Positions 24,250 to 32,005 of a DNA stretch of 64,000 nucleotides are shown here, one piece after another. The stretch covers positions 62,001 to 126,000 of the forward strand of contig CAZIOT010000006.1 in NCBI GenBank assembly GCA_964540965.1, given 5' to 3'. This DNA is from JADYZU01 sp964540965. Its GTDB lineage: Bacteria > Pseudomonadota > Alphaproteobacteria > Rhodobacterales > Rhodobacteraceae. Position 1 is the stretch's first letter. Every line of letters starts with the position of its first letter. The translations under genes and the position numbers were made by a program. The notes below the pieces were generated by a model. That model was not told the DNA's origin, ran no database searches, and saw nothing but the letters and a program-made list of their open reading frames with translations.

Positions 24250-26837
24250 TCCGGTCGACCTGCCCCTATTGCGGCACCGGTTGCGGCGTGATCCTGACGC
24301 CGGTGGCGAACGGCATCAAGGTCGCGGGCGACCCCGACCACCCGGCGAACCACGGCCGGCTGTGTTCCAAGGGTGCCGCGCTGGGTGATACGGTCAGCCA
24401 CGCCGGCCGGCTGACCGCGCCGCGCGTGCATGGGTCCGACACGGATTGGGACAGCGCCCTTGATCTGGTGGCGTCCCGGTTCCGCGACACCGTCGCGGCA
24501 CATGGGCCCGATTCCGTCGCCTTCTACCTTTCGGGCCAGATGCTGACCGAGGATTACTATGTGGCCAACAAGCTGATGAAGGGCTTCATCGGCAGCGCCA
24601 ATGTCGACACCAACTCGCGGCTGTGCATGGCCTCGACCGTTGCCGGGCACAATCGCGCCTTCGGGGCCGACACCGTGCCCGGCACCTACGAGGATCTCGA
24701 TCAGGCCGATCTGGTGGTGCTGACAGGCGCGAACCTTGCCTGGTGCCACCCGGTCCTGTGGCAGCGGGTCGAGGCGGCGCGGGCGGCGCGCGGCACCAGG
24801 GTGGTGGTCATCGACCCCCGCCGCAGCGTCACGGCCGAGGCCGCCGACCTGCACCTGCCCCTCGCCCCCGGCGCCGATGTGGCGTTGTTCAACCGCCTGC
24901 TGGCCGCGCTTGCCGACCGGGGGCTGACCGATGCCACCTTCCTCTCCCATCTCGACGGGGCAGGGGCCGCCATCGCCGCCGCCCGGGCCGACCGGGGCGA
25001 TACCGGGCTGGAACCTGCGGTCCTTGCCCGGTTCATCGACCTGTGGTGCGCGACGTCGCGCGTGGTCACGGTGTTTTCCCAGGGCGTGAACCAGTCCACC
25101 CATGGCACCGACAAGGTGAATGCGATCCTCAACTGCCACCTTGCCACCGGCCGCATCGGCCGCCCCGGCATGGGGCCGTTCTCGGTCACCGGCCAGCCCA
25201 ATGCCATGGGCGGGCGCGAGGTCGGGGGGCTGGCCAACCAACTCGCCTGTCACCTGGCGCTGGAAAACCCCGACCACCGCGCCGCCGTCGCCCGTTTCTG
25301 GAACGCGCCGCGCATGGCCGGGCGCGCGGGCCTCAAGGCCGTCGACCTGTTCCGCGCCGTGGGCAATGGCCGCGTCAAGGCGCTGTGGATCATCCACACC
25401 AACCCCGCCGCCACCCTGCCCGAGGCCGATGCGGTGCGCGCCGCCATCGCCGGCTGCGATTTCACCGTGGTCAGCGATGTGACCGGCGCCACCGACACCG
25501 CGCGGCTGGCGCATGTCCTGCTGCCGGCGAGCGCCTGGGCCGAGAAATCCGGCACCGTCACCAATTCCGACCGCACCATCAGCCGCCAGCGTGCGGCGAT
25601 GGCAGCGCCCGGACAGGCCCGGCCCGACTGGTGGATGCTGGCGCAGGTCGCGCAGCGGATGGGGTTTGCGGGTTTCGACTGGCCCGGCCCAGCCGCGATC
25701 TTTCGCGAACATGCGGCGCTGTCGGGCATCGCCGGGGCGCTGGGGCGGGATTTCGACATTTCCGGCAAGGCGCAGGTGTCGGACGCCGACTATGACGCAA
25801 TGGCCCCGTTCCGCTGGCCCTTCACCGTCACCCGGCAGGGGGGACGGTTCTTTGCCAACGGACAGTTCTTCACCGCGGACGGGCGCGGGCGGATGGTCGC
25901 CGTCACCAGCCCCGCCCCGGTGGCCGAAACCCGCCCCTTCCGCCTCAACACCGGCCGCATCCGCGACCAGTGGCACACCATGACCCGCACCCTGCGCGCG
26001 CCCCGGCTGAACCGCCAGACCGGAGAGCCGTTTGTCGAGGTACATCCCGAAGACGCCCTGCGCCTTGGCCTTGCCCCCGCCACGCTGGCCGAAGTCACCT
26101 CGGACCATGGCGGGGCGATCCTGCGCGTCAGTGTTACAGACCGGGTGCGCCCGGGCCAGCTGTTCGCCCCGATCCACTGGACCGGCGAAACCGCGCCCAC
26201 CGGCCGCGTCGATGCGCTGGTGCCGGCCCGGCTGGATCCGCTGTCCGGCCAGCCGGACCTCAAGGCGGCCCCTGTGTCGGTCGCACCTTTTCCGGCCCGG
26301 TGGTTCGCCTTCGCCGCAAGCGCCGCCCCGATGCACCCCGGAACCGCCTACTGGGCGCACCGAGTGACCGACACCGGCCACGCCGCGGAACTGGCCGACC
26401 TGACAGCGCCGGGGGATGCCGAGACCTTCGCCCGCGCCCTTTTTGCCCTTCCCGATGCCGAGATCATCCGCAGCGACGACCCGGGCCGCGGGCTGGTCTC
26501 GCTGGCCCTTGTCGACCGCGGCCGCATCGCCGGGCTCTTGTTCGCCGGACCGGGCCCGGTGGCCTTGGCCCGTGATGCCGCCATCGCCCGGATCGGCGCC
26601 CCGGTCCTGCCCGGCAGCCTCGCGCCGCGCGCCCGTGCCGACCAGCCCGACAACGGCCCCATCGTCTGCGCCTGTCTGGGCGTCGGGCGCACCCGCATCC
26701 TGACCGCCGCTGCCGGCGCCTGCGATGTCGCCGCCATCGGCCGGGCCACCGGCGCCGGCACCAACTGCGGCGCCTGCCGCCCCGAGATCGCGGCGATCCT
26801 TGCTGCGCACGCCCTCCTGCCCATCGCCGCCGAATAG
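24246..26837 (+). CDS. nasC: Assimilatory nitrate reductase catalytic subunit
   Basis: Cytoplasmic bis-MGD molybdenum enzyme reducing nitrate to nitrite, 863 residues. The N-terminal [4Fe-4S] site is CPYCGTGCGV (about 6-15) with the fourth Cys in RLCSKGAAL (about 37-45). Molybdopterin-oxidoreductase segments follow (SGQMLTEDYYVANKL; SRLCMAS; QPNAMGGREVGGL). The C-terminus carries an extra BFD-like [2Fe-2S] domain (CACLGVGRTR...GTNCGACRPE, about 807-845), as in NasA/NasC reductases that take electrons from a ferredoxin-like partner. It is coupled to nirD by ATGA overlap. No signal peptide is present. Confidence 0.93.
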   Translation: MIRSTCPYCGTGCGVILTPVANGIKVAGDPDHPANHGRLCSKGAALGDTVSHAGRLTAPRVHGSDTDWDSALDLVASRFRDTVAAHGPDSVAFYLSGQMLTEDYYVANKLMKGFIGSANVDTNSRLCMASTVAGHNRAFGADTVPGTYEDLDQADLVVLTGANLAWCHPVLWQRVEAARAARGTRVVVIDPRRSVTAEAADLHLPLAPGADVALFNRLLAALADRGLTDATFLSHLDGAGAAIAAARADRGDTGLEPAVLARFIDLWCATSRVVTVFSQGVNQSTHGTDKVNAILNCHLATGRIGRPGMGPFSVTGQPNAMGGREVGGLANQLACHLALENPDHRAAVARFWNAPRMAGRAGLKAVDLFRAVGNGRVKALWIIHTNPAATLPEADAVRAAIAGCDFTVVSDVTGATDTARLAHVLLPASAWAEKSGTVTNSDRTISRQRAAMAAPGQARPDWWMLAQVAQRMGFAGFDWPGPAAIFREHAALSGIAGALGRDFDISGKAQVSDADYDAMAPFRWPFTVTRQGGRFFANGQFFTADGRGRMVAVTSPAPVAETRPFRLNTGRIRDQWHTMTRTLRAPRLNRQTGEPFVEVHPEDALRLGLAPATLAEVTSDHGGAILRVSVTDRVRPGQLFAPIHWTGETAPTGRVDALVPARLDPLSGQPDLKAAPVSVAPFPARWFAFAASAAPMHPGTAYWAHRVTDTGHAAELADLTAPGDAETFARALFALPDAEIIRSDDPGRGLVSLALVDRGRIAGLLFAGPGPVALARDAAIARIGAPVLPGSLAPRARADQPDNGPIVCACLGVGRTRILTAAAGACDVAAIGRATGAGTNCGACRPEIAAILAAHALLPIAAE

Positions 26838-26846
26838 GAGCCCGTG

Positions 26847-28199
26847 ATGCAGACCTTTCCGATGTTCCTGACCATGACCGGCCGCCAGGTCATCATCGCC
26901 GGCGGCGGCGAGGCGGCGGCGCAGAAGGCGCGGCTTCTGGCGCGGACCACGGCGCAGATCGTCCTTGTGGCCGAAACGCTGGACCCTGAACTCGCCGGGC
27001 TTGTCGCCAGTGGCCGCGCCTGCCACCTGACCGACCCGGCCACCGCCGAATGGGCCGGCGCGGCGCTGGTGTTCATCGCCACCGGCGACGCCGACAGCGA
27101 CACCGCCCTGCACGCGCTGGCCAAGGCGCGGGGGGCCGCAATCGTCAATGTGGTCGACCGCCCGGCGCTGTGCGATGCCTTTACCCCGGCCATCGTCGAC
27201 CGCGACCCGGTTGTCGTCGCCATCGGCACCGAGGGCACGGCCCCGGTCCTTGGCCGCAGCATCCGTGCCCGGATCGAGACCCTGCTTGACCCGCGGCTGG
27301 GCGATCTGGCCGCGCTGGCGGGGCGGTTGCGCGCGGCGGTCGAGGTGTCGATTGCCCCCGACCGGCGGCGTGCCTTCTGGGATTGGGTGTTCACCGGCCC
27401 GCCGCGCACCGCCGCCACGATCAAGGCCGCCATCGCGGCAGGCGGCCCGCCGCCGCGCGCCGGCCGGATCAGCCTGATCGGCGCCGGGCCGGGTGCTGCC
27501 GACCTTCTCACCCTGCGCGGGCTGCGGCATCTGCAGGAGGCGGACGTGATCTTTTACGACCGCCTTGTCGATCCCGCCGTGCTCGACCTTGCCCGCCGCG
27601 ATGCCGAACGGGTTTTCGTCGGGAAAGAGATCGGCGCCACCGCCTGGCCGCAGGACCGCATCAACGGTGTCATCATCGCCGCCGCACGGACCGGCAAGCA
27701 GGTGGTGCGGCTGAAATCCGGCGACCCCGGCATCTTTGGCCGCGCCTCGGAAGAGATCGCCGCCGCCCGTGCCGCCGGAATCGCGGTCGAGATCGTACCC
27801 GGCGTCACCGCCGCTTCGGGCGCCGCCGCGTCTCTGGCCCGGTCCCTGACCGAACGGGGCGAAACCGACACGCTGGTGCTGACGACCGGCCAGTGCCGGC
27901 CCGGCGACGGCGCGCCGGACTGGGCGGCCCATGTCGTGCCCGGCACCACCGCCTGCTTCTACATGGCCATCGGCGCTGCCCCCGCGATCCGCGACCGTCT
28001 TCTCGCCGCCGGCGTGCCGCCGGATCTGGGTGTCGATATCGTCGTCGCCGCCCAGACCCCGCAAGAGCGGCGGATCTCAGGTCGGCTTGACACGCTGGCC
28101 GGACTGGTCGCCGGGGTCGAAAGCTGCGCCATGATCGTCCTGCGCTGGCCAAAGGGCGCCGCGCGCCACACCCGGCAGCGCAGCCTGCGCGCGATCTAG
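26847..28199 (+). CDS. cysG: Sirohaem synthase CysG (bifunctional)
   Basis: Makes sirohaem for the neighbouring nitrite reductase. The 450-residue protein fuses an N-terminal precorrin-2 dehydrogenase/ferrochelatase (Rossmann segment VIIAGGGEAAAQKARLL, about 15-31) to a C-terminal uroporphyrinogen-III methyltransferase. The methyltransferase begins near 207 and shows ISLIGAGPGAADLLTLRG, VIFYDRLVD, VRLKSGDPGIFGR and the EIVPGVTAASGAAA loop. The ATG at 26847 is preferred over GTG at 26844 because AGGAG then lies six bases away. It follows nasC after 9 bases and closes the nas operon. Confidence 0.93.
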   Translation: MQTFPMFLTMTGRQVIIAGGGEAAAQKARLLARTTAQIVLVAETLDPELAGLVASGRACHLTDPATAEWAGAALVFIATGDADSDTALHALAKARGAAIVNVVDRPALCDAFTPAIVDRDPVVVAIGTEGTAPVLGRSIRARIETLLDPRLGDLAALAGRLRAAVEVSIAPDRRRAFWDWVFTGPPRTAATIKAAIAAGGPPPRAGRISLIGAGPGAADLLTLRGLRHLQEADVIFYDRLVDPAVLDLARRDAERVFVGKEIGATAWPQDRINGVIIAAARTGKQVVRLKSGDPGIFGRASEEIAAARAAGIAVEIVPGVTAASGAAASLARSLTERGETDTLVLTTGQCRPGDGAPDWAAHVVPGTTACFYMAIGAAPAIRDRLLAAGVPPDLGVDIVVAAQTPQERRISGRLDTLAGLVAGVESCAMIVLRWPKGAARHTRQRSLRAI

Positions 28200-28210
28200 G
28201 TGTTCCGGCC

Positions 28211-28591
28211 CTAGCTTGCCCCCAGGCTTGCGATCAGGATGTCGAGTTGCAGGAAGCCCAGCACCAACAGCACGTTCACCCCCCAGGCAATGGCAAGGAA
28301 CCGCGCCATGTCGCCCCAGGCCGATGCCGACCGTCCGGCGCAGCGCCAGATCGAGATGAGGAGCCAGGCGGTATAGACCGCGCTGGCCAGAAGCAGGAAT
28401 TCGGTCGCCATGCGCTGGCCTGCGGCAAGGGTGGTGCCGAGCAGTGTGGCCAGCACCGATCCGCCCAGCACGCCATGCCCCCAGAACACCCGCGCCAGAG
28501 GCGCCGTGCCGCGCCACGCGTGAATCTCCTCGGCAAAGAACCGGGCGGGAAACGAGGCGGATCTGTCCGCCAGGGGAAGGTCTTGTGGCAT
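28211..28591 (-). CDS. Small membrane protein of unknown function
   Basis: About 126 residues with three likely membrane segments: roughly 36-56 (VFWGHGVLGGSVLATLLGTT), 62-80 and 95-118 (FLAIAWGVNVLLVLGFLQLDIL). It lies 90 bases downstream of the TDT-family channel gene on the same strand, is convergent with cysG, and may be cotranscribed with the channel. A GTG three codons upstream (28600) is an alternative start. I do not recognise the family. Confidence 0.65.
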   Translation of the reverse strand: MPQDLPLADRSASFPARFFAEEIHAWRGTAPLARVFWGHGVLGGSVLATLLGTTLAAGQRMATEFLLLASAVYTAWLLISIWRCAGRSASAWGDMARFLAIAWGVNVLLVLGFLQLDILIASLGAS

Positions 28592-28681
28592 CTGCACCAC
28601 CGCATCAGCCGCTGCGGCCGGATCGCAACTTTGACAGAGACCGGCGCAAGTTCCAAATCCTATTCGCGTGAGGCGCCCGGC

Positions 28682-29758
28682 TCAGGCCGGATCCGGGCTT
28701 GCCTGCCGTCGCAGCAGGACCCGGCACAAGGCGAGGAAGGCCACGGTCCAGACCGCCAGCGCGATGACGGCAAAGGCGCCGGCCAGCGGCTCCAGGAACG
28801 GCATCTCGAGCGCCCGCGACATCCGGTAGGTCGAGACCGCATACATGCCGATGGGAAACACCGCGCCCCAGTAGAGCGGATCGTAGCGCAGCGGAAAGCG
28901 CCGGTAGGCATGACGCCAGACGAAAAGGATCAGGAGCATCGGGATCCACCAGGTGCCGGTCGCCCAGTAAAACACGGTAAAGCCCTTCATGAAGGGCACG
29001 ATCGACAGCAGGAACGGCGCATGGTCGGAATTCTGGATAAGAAGCGACCCCGCCAGAGTCGAGATCGCCATCGCCCCCATGTTGATCCAGTAGGGCGGCG
29101 ACAGGTCGCTGGGGGCGAAGCGGAAAAAGGTGTAGCGGTAGAAGATCAGCGACATCATCCAGATGTACAGCATCCCGCCCCACAGCCACATCGACAGCGC
29201 AAGGAAGTTCAGTTCCAGCCGCCAGGGCTGCGGGATATGCACCGCGATCAGCGCCGACAGGACCGCGATCGACTGGGTGGCGACCACCGCCAGCAGCCAG
29301 GCGCCGCTGATGCCCTTTTCCAGCGAGGGCTTTTCCTCTTTCACCGTCAGGGCGGTGAAGATCGTGTAGGTCAGCACGATCCACAACGTGCCCGCGACGA
29401 TCCAGAACGCCACGCCCGCCACCAGGCTGCCGGCGAGCAGGAGGCTGCCGTTGCCCAGCACCGCCGAGGCCGCGACCATGGTGAAAAAGCCGGGGCCAAG
29501 GCGGTGGTCGGTCAGGTCCGACAGGAAAATCCGCGGGTGGCGGCGCAGGCGCAGGATGTTCAGGGCCCAGAGCACGACATAGGCGACAAGTGCTACACCG
29601 AACAGCAGCCAGGCAAGGGCGGTCAACCCCAGCTCTGCGGCGGCGGTCGAGACGATGCCGGTCGCCATGACGATGGCGAAATAGGCCGAAGGCAGATGCG
29701 CGACATCCGGTCGCCGCTGGTGCGGGGCATCGGCCTGCGCCGGAACCGGGCCGGACAC
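28682..29758 (-). CDS. TDT/SLAC1-family (TehA-like) membrane transport protein
   Basis: A 358-residue integral membrane protein with about ten hydrophobic segments, starting with the typical PSAYFAIVMATGIVST motif near residues 22-37. The family includes TehA, the SLAC1 anion channels and sulfite/malate transporters. The GTG at 29758 is chosen because GGGAGGG lies seven bases upstream. In-frame codons further up would add a basic, non-conserved leader. No tehB is next to it. An anion-channel role (for example sulfite or nitrite efflux) is plausible beside nitrate assimilation but is only inference. Confidence 0.85.
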   Translation of the reverse strand: MSGPVPAQADAPHQRRPDVAHLPSAYFAIVMATGIVSTAAAELGLTALAWLLFGVALVAYVVLWALNILRLRRHPRIFLSDLTDHRLGPGFFTMVAASAVLGNGSLLLAGSLVAGVAFWIVAGTLWIVLTYTIFTALTVKEEKPSLEKGISGAWLLAVVATQSIAVLSALIAVHIPQPWRLELNFLALSMWLWGGMLYIWMMSLIFYRYTFFRFAPSDLSPPYWINMGAMAISTLAGSLLIQNSDHAPFLLSIVPFMKGFTVFYWATGTWWIPMLLILFVWRHAYRRFPLRYDPLYWGAVFPIGMYAVSTYRMSRALEMPFLEPLAGAFAVIALAVWTVAFLALCRVLLRRQASPDPA

Positions 29759-30114
29759 GGCGTCCCTCCCTTGCTGGGTCAGAGCACGGCCAGCATGGAC
29801 CGGAAGCGCCCGCCGATCACGCCTCTTGGCCGGCGCGGGACGCGGCATATGGCCGCGTGCGGGCTTGGCTCTTGTCCGGCAGGCGGCTATCACGCCGACC
29901 GGCCCGAAGGCGCCGGACGGGCCCGGGGCCCGATCCTGTACCACGTGCGCAACAGGCTGGCCGCAGCGGCGGGCAGAACCCCGGCGCCCCGGGCATTCTT
30001 TCCCTTGCATCCCGCGCGTCCCCCCTGTATTCGCCCCGCCTGTTGTCCCGCGCGTCCGGCTGAAAAGGGCTGCCGAGTCGCGCGTATACGGGGCCTACAA
30101 GACAGGAGACCGAA
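29759..30114. other. Intergenic region upstream of rpmI
   Basis: 356 bases between divergent genes. I see no supported coding frame; infC, which often precedes rpmI, is absent. The only supported signal is the candidate promoter at 30005-30033. Confidence 0.5.
30005..30033 (+). promoter_or_regulatory. Candidate promoter of rpmI-rplT
   Basis: TTGCAT (30005-30010) and TATTCG (30028-30033) are separated by 17 bases, about 82 bases before the rpmI start. The remaining leader is GC-rich; I could not identify a classical L20-binding structure. Confidence 0.35.
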
Positions 30115-30315
30115 ATGCCCAAGATGAAGACCAAGTCGAGCGCGAAGAAGCGCTTCAAGGTGACGGCCTCGGGCCTCATCAAGGCCGGCCAGGCGGGCAA
30201 GCGCCATGGCATGATCAAGCGGACCACCAAGTTCATCCGGGACGCGCGCGGCACCTCGGTGCTGAGCGAGCCGGACCGCAAGATCGTCCTCAAGTACATG
30301 CCCTACGACCGGTAA
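30115..30315 (+). CDS. rpmI: Ribosomal protein L35 (bL35)
   Basis: 66-residue basic protein of the large ribosomal subunit. It starts PKMKTKSSAKKRFKVTASG, the universal bL35 N-terminus, and ends in the expected PYDR. It is preceded by AGGAG and followed after 12 bases by rplT, the conserved arrangement. Confidence 0.98.
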   Translation: MPKMKTKSSAKKRFKVTASGLIKAGQAGKRHGMIKRTTKFIRDARGTSVLSEPDRKIVLKYMPYDR

Positions 30316-30327
30316 GGAGAGCCTCAG

Positions 30328-30696
30328 ATGTCCCGCACCAAAGGGGGTGTTGTCACCCACCGCCGGCACAAGAAGATCCTTGACGCCGCCAAGGGCTATT
30401 ACGACCACCGCCGCCGCACCTTCAAGGTTGCCAAGCAGGCGGTCGACAAGGCCAACCAGTATGCGACCCGCGACCGTCACGTCCGCCGCCGGAATTTCCG
30501 CGCGTTGTGGATCCAGCGGATCAACGCCGCCGTGCGCGCCTTTGACCCGGCGCTGACCTATTCGCGCTTCATCAACGGTCTGGCGCTGGCCGGGATCGAG
30601 GTGGACCGCAAGGTTCTGGCCGATCTCGCCGTGCACGAACCCGAGGCGTTCAACGCCATCGCCGACAAGGCCCGCGCGGCGCTGCCCGCGGCCTGA
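30328..30696 (+). CDS. rplT: Ribosomal protein L20 (bL20)
   Basis: 122-residue 23S rRNA-binding protein needed early in 50S assembly. It begins SRTKGGVVTHRRHKKILD and contains KGYYDHRRRTFKVAKQA and RDRHVRRRNFRALWIQRIN, as expected for bL20. In many bacteria L20 represses its own operon at the leader RNA. An intrinsic terminator follows at 30719-30745. Confidence 0.98.
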   Translation: MSRTKGGVVTHRRHKKILDAAKGYYDHRRRTFKVAKQAVDKANQYATRDRHVRRRNFRALWIQRINAAVRAFDPALTYSRFINGLALAGIEVDRKVLADLAVHEPEAFNAIADKARAALPAA

Positions 30697-30718
30697 TCGG
30701 GTCGACCAAGCGAACAGG

Positions 30719-30745
30719 GGGCCGTGCCGCAGGGCGCGGCCCTTT
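30719..30745 (+). terminator. Intrinsic terminator after rplT
   Basis: GGGCCGTGC (30719-30727) pairs with GCGCGGCCC (30734-30742), with one G-T pair, around a six-base loop and is followed by TTT. It separates the ribosomal-protein operon from pheS. Confidence 0.75.
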
Positions 30746-30889
30746 GCGTTGTGGCCGGATCGTGCGCGCGATCCGTGACAAAGCCCGCGCGGGCCTTGTT
30801 TCCGATTTCCGGGGCGGAAAACGCCTGATGGGCAGCCTTGCGCCGTGCCGCTGCCCGCGCTAACCCGGCCCCGTCAGCCGGAGAGCGCC

Positions 30890-31963
30890 ATGGACGATCT
30901 GCAAGCGAAATATCTGGGCCTTGTCGCCGGGGCGACCGACGAATCCGCACTGGAAGAGGTGCGGGTTGCTGCGCTGGGCAAGAAGGGCGAGATCAGCCTG
31001 CGGATGCGCGAACTGGGCGCCATGGCGCCCGAGAGCCGCGCCGCCGCCGGTGCCGCGCTGAACGTTCTGCGCGACGAGATCGACTCGGCCCTGCGGGCGA
31101 AGAAGGTCGCGCTGGCCGATGCGGCGCTGGACGAACGGCTGCGGGCCGAATGGCTTGATGTCACGCTGCCGGCGCGGCCGCGGCGGCAGGGGACAATCCA
31201 CCCGGTCAGCCAGGTGACCGAGGAAGTCACCGCCATCTTCGCCGACATGGGCTTCAAGGTCGCCGAAGGCCCGCAGATCGAGACGGACTGGTACAATTTC
31301 GACGCGCTCAACATCCCCGGCCACCACCCGGCGCGGGCGGAAATGGACACGTTCTACATGCACCGCGCGGAAGGCGACAACCGCCCGCCGGCCGTGCTGC
31401 GCACCCATACCTCGCCCGTCCAGATCCGCTCGCTGGAACAGCATGGGGCGCCGATCCGCGTCATCGCCCCCGGCCGCGTCTATCGTGCCGACTACGACCA
31501 GACCCATACCCCGATGTTCCATCAGGTCGAGGGGCTGGCCATCGACCGCGACATTTCCATGGCCAACCTGAAATGGTGCCTTGAGGAATTCGTGAAGGCC
31601 TATTTCGAGGTCGACCACGTCGACCTGCGCTTCCGCGCCAGCCATTTCCCCTTCACCGAACCCTCGGCCGAAGTCGACATCCGCTGTTCGTGGGAGGGCG
31701 GGACGCTCAAGGTGGGCGAGGGCGACGACTGGCTGGAGATCCTCGGCTCGGGCATGGTCCATCCCAAGGTGCTGCAGAACGCCGGGGTCGATCCGTCGCA
31801 ATGGCAGGGCTTTGCCTTCGGCATGGGCATCGACCGCATCGCGATGCTGAAATACGGCATCCCCGACCTGCGGGCGTTCTTCGATTCGGACCTGCGCTGG
31901 CTGCGGCACTATGGTTTCGCCGCGCTGGACCAGCCGACGCTGCACGGGGGGCTGAGCCGGTAA
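30890..31963 (+). CDS. pheS: Phenylalanyl-tRNA synthetase alpha subunit
   Basis: Catalytic subunit of the alpha2-beta2 enzyme that charges tRNA-Phe, 357 residues. Class II motifs are visible: HPVSQVTEEVTAIFADMGF, HHPARAEMDTFYM, LRTHTSPVQIRSL, APGRVYRADYDQTHTPMFHQ (motif 2) and FGMGIDRIAMLKYGIPDLR (motif 3). The ATG at 30890 follows GGAGAG; an earlier in-frame start at 30845 lacks one. The TAA stop is the first part of the palindromic element at 31960-31985, which lies between pheS and pheT. Confidence 0.97.
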   Translation: MDDLQAKYLGLVAGATDESALEEVRVAALGKKGEISLRMRELGAMAPESRAAAGAALNVLRDEIDSALRAKKVALADAALDERLRAEWLDVTLPARPRRQGTIHPVSQVTEEVTAIFADMGFKVAEGPQIETDWYNFDALNIPGHHPARAEMDTFYMHRAEGDNRPPAVLRTHTSPVQIRSLEQHGAPIRVIAPGRVYRADYDQTHTPMFHQVEGLAIDRDISMANLKWCLEEFVKAYFEVDHVDLRFRASHFPFTEPSAEVDIRCSWEGGTLKVGEGDDWLEILGSGMVHPKVLQNAGVDPSQWQGFAFGMGIDRIAMLKYGIPDLRAFFDSDLRWLRHYGFAALDQPTLHGGLSR

Positions 31964-31985
31964 GGTGGGTCAAGACCCACCCTAC
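31960..31985. repeat. Palindromic element, copy 1 (pheS-pheT junction)
   Basis: 26-bp hairpin element with core GGTGGGTC-AA-GACCCACC (31964-31981) and outer GTA/TAC pairs next to one A-C mismatch. It is identical to copy 2 (34396-34421) and to the reverse complement of copy 3 (44430-44455). The element's TAA is the pheS stop codon. It resembles REP-type dispersed palindromes. Confidence 0.8.
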
Positions 31986-32005
31986 GGCCGCAAAAGGACA
32001 AGACG

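Noticed and set aside
24177..28064. A 1295-codon open frame antisense to nasC and cysG
   Set aside because: Same cause: third-position GC bias of the plus-strand genes keeps the opposite frame open. No ribosome-binding site or family motif.
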